Source: Bacteroidota bacterium (GTDB lineage Bacteria > Bacteroidota > Bacteroidia > Chitinophagales > Chitinophagaceae). From it: a stretch of DNA of 14,052 bases. A model generated the notes under the pieces. It was not told where the DNA came from and did not search any database. It was given only the letters and a program-made list of their open reading frames with translations. Below, piece by piece: positions 12,797 to 14,052 of this stretch (its first letter is position 1; each line of letters starts with the position of its first letter). The translations under genes were made by a program, and so were the position numbers. Location: the NCBI GenBank assembly GCA_023386395.1, contig JAEWJV010000302.1:1-14052 (forward strand), read 5' to 3'.

Positions 12797-14052
12797 ATGA
12801 TTTTGAGTAGAACAAAGATTATAAATACCTTATTTTTTTTAGCCTTTATTTTTTTATTGCAGTCCTGTACCGAAGAAAAGTTTCTGTTTGCCATTAACCG
12901 GGTTAAAGTAAAAAATTATCCTGTTGACACACCTTTTGTATACAACAATAAAATAAATATAGATGGCAAGATAAGCGGAGAAGAAGAAACCCGGCTGCAG
13001 GAAAATCTGGTAAGTTATTGGGCTGATAGTTTATATGCAAGACGGGTGCAGAAATTGGGCTACCGCTATATTTTGAGAAACCCGCCCGTGTTTGATTCCG
13101 CTTCTATAAACACCACGCATGATTTTATGAACAGCTTCCTGTTTTCACAGGGATACTTCAACACCGCCATAACTGATACCTTTCATATAGATACCGTTTA
13201 TAAAGGCAAAAAGCCGCCTCAGTACCGCACCACTGTAGAAATGAATATTGATGTTGGTAAGCGGGTAATCATAGATTCGTTTGGATACGACCTTCAGGAT
13301 GAAACGTTGCAGCGTATAGCCAAAAACACAGTAAAAGCAAGCAAAATAGAGCCGGGCAAAACACCTTATTCAAAAGAAGTTTTAGGAGCTGAATTAGACC
13401 GGTTAGTAAATGTTTACAGAAACAGGGGCTATTTTTTGTTACAGCGTAATAACCTGGCAGCCCTGGTTGATACAGGGAACATTTCTCTGCTTAATTTAAC
13501 CGTTGATCCTTTTGAACAGATGCATATAATTGAGCAGGCCCAGCAAAAAAAACAGGAAAACCCAACAGCCACCGTTACCGTACAGCAACGCCGGCTGGCA
13601 GATACAGCTAACTCAAACCAGGATACTACTTTTTTAAAAAGGTTTTACACCGGCAGGATTTATTATTTTCCTGAGACTTATATAACCGAATTACCTGATA
13701 CCATTTTAAATCATACTCAAAACTTCCACGTACAAAATTTCAGGAATTATTCAGTTTATTACAGGCGTGGCTCATTCAAGCCAAAAATGTTCCGGCAGCT
13801 TAACTTCCTTCATTCCGAGCGCATGTATAACGATAACCTTTTTTACAAAACGGTAAATACCCTAAACCAGATTGGCGCATGGAAGCAGGTGGATACAAGA
13901 ACTGTTATAAGGGGCGATTCGCTCGATATATATTATTTTTTATACCCCGACAGAAAACAAAATATAAGCTATAACCTTGAAGCAAGCCGCAATACCGGCG
14001 ATGTGTTGACTTCTTCCAACTTTTTTGGCCTGGCATTAAATACTACCTACCG
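12797..14052 (+). CDS. tamL: TamL-like lipidated BamA/TamA-family outer-membrane protein, 3' end cut by window
   Basis: Outer-membrane assembly protein of the Omp85 superfamily: POTRA domains plus a C-terminal beta-barrel. In Bacteroidota the TamA counterpart, TamL, is a lipoprotein. Seen: 418 residues open to the window end. The N-terminus MILSRTKIIN plus a hydrophobic stretch ending in LLQSC (Cys24) is a lipoprotein signal peptide. FLFAINRVKVKNY (29-41) is typical of TamL. POTRA-like segments include KRVIIDSFGYDLQDETLQRI (155-174) to VYRNRGYF (206-213), and MFRQLNFLHS...YKTVNTLNQIGAWKQV (331-365). The barrel seems to begin near SYNLEASRNTGD (391-402); most of it lies beyond the edge. It probably works with a TamB-type protein, possibly the next gene. 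The ATG at 12797 is chosen because the signal peptide follows directly; an in-frame TTG at 12758 is unlikely. Confidence 0.85.
   Translation, partial: MILSRTKIINTLFFLAFIFLLQSCTEEKFLFAINRVKVKNYPVDTPFVYNNKINIDGKISGEEETRLQENLVSYWADSLYARRVQKLGYRYILRNPPVFDSASINTTHDFMNSFLFSQGYFNTAITDTFHIDTVYKGKKPPQYRTTVEMNIDVGKRVIIDSFGYDLQDETLQRIAKNTVKASKIEPGKTPYSKEVLGAELDRLVNVYRNRGYFLLQRNNLAALVDTGNISLLNLTVDPFEQMHIIEQAQQKKQENPTATVTVQQRRLADTANSNQDTTFLKRFYTGRIYYFPETYITELPDTILNHTQNFHVQNFRNYSVYYRRGSFKPKMFRQLNFLHSERMYNDNLFYKTVNTLNQIGAWKQVDTRTVIRGDSLDIYYFLYPDRKQNISYNLEASRNTGDVLTSSNFFGLALNTTY

Noticed and set aside
1..14052. Mobile element, phage, CRISPR or defence island
   Set aside because: No transposase, integrase, terminal repeats, regular spacer-repeat array or known defence domains were seen; gene order and sequence look like stable chromosome.

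Overview
The window looks like a chromosomal segment of a Bacteroidota bacterium, most likely of the Chitinophagaceae type (inference). The signs are AT-rich sequence, genes almost without Shine-Dalgarno sites, exact TAnnTTTG promoter elements in front of two genes, a LytS/LytTR two-component pair and a lipoprotein-type TamA homologue (TamL), a Bacteroidota hallmark. No tRNA, rRNA, CRISPR array, insertion sequence or phage gene was seen. No gene-free stretch exceeds about 155 bases.

Positions 1-5037, all on the minus strand, form a glycan operon read from right to left: a 2-oxoglutarate/Fe(II) oxygenase, a GT4-type glycosyltransferase, a UbiA-family PRPP:polyprenyl-phosphate phosphoribosyltransferase homologue, a DprE1-like oxidase and a DprE2-like reductase cut by the left edge. 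The last three match the mycobacterial enzymes that build decaprenyl-phosphoryl-D-arabinofuranose from PRPP. Divergently, 5187-6824 encodes a large membrane protein with GT-C features that is a good candidate for using such a lipid-linked pentose. Together they suggest a pathway for putting D-arabinofuranose (or D-ribofuranose) onto a surface glycan or protein. A phosphatase for the 5-phosphate intermediate is not present here.

Positions 6886-8434 hold a LytS-type histidine kinase and LytTR response regulator on the minus strand; the kinase has one membrane segment and no sensor domain. Divergent to it lies a FemAB/GNAT-like acyltransferase (8558-9595). Then come an orphan LacI-family regulator (9749-10786) and a three-histidine-box fatty acid desaturase (10903-11973), both on the plus strand.

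At the right end a SpoU/TrmH RNA methyltransferase (12062-12790, minus) and a tamL-like gene (from 12797, plus, cut by the window end) are divergent, with only six bases between their start codons.

The two tail-to-tail junctions of the window (6825-6885 and 11974-12061) both carry short-period repeat structure: five 7-base units in the first, and four 8-base units inside nested inverted repeats in the second. These are the least explained non-coding signals here.
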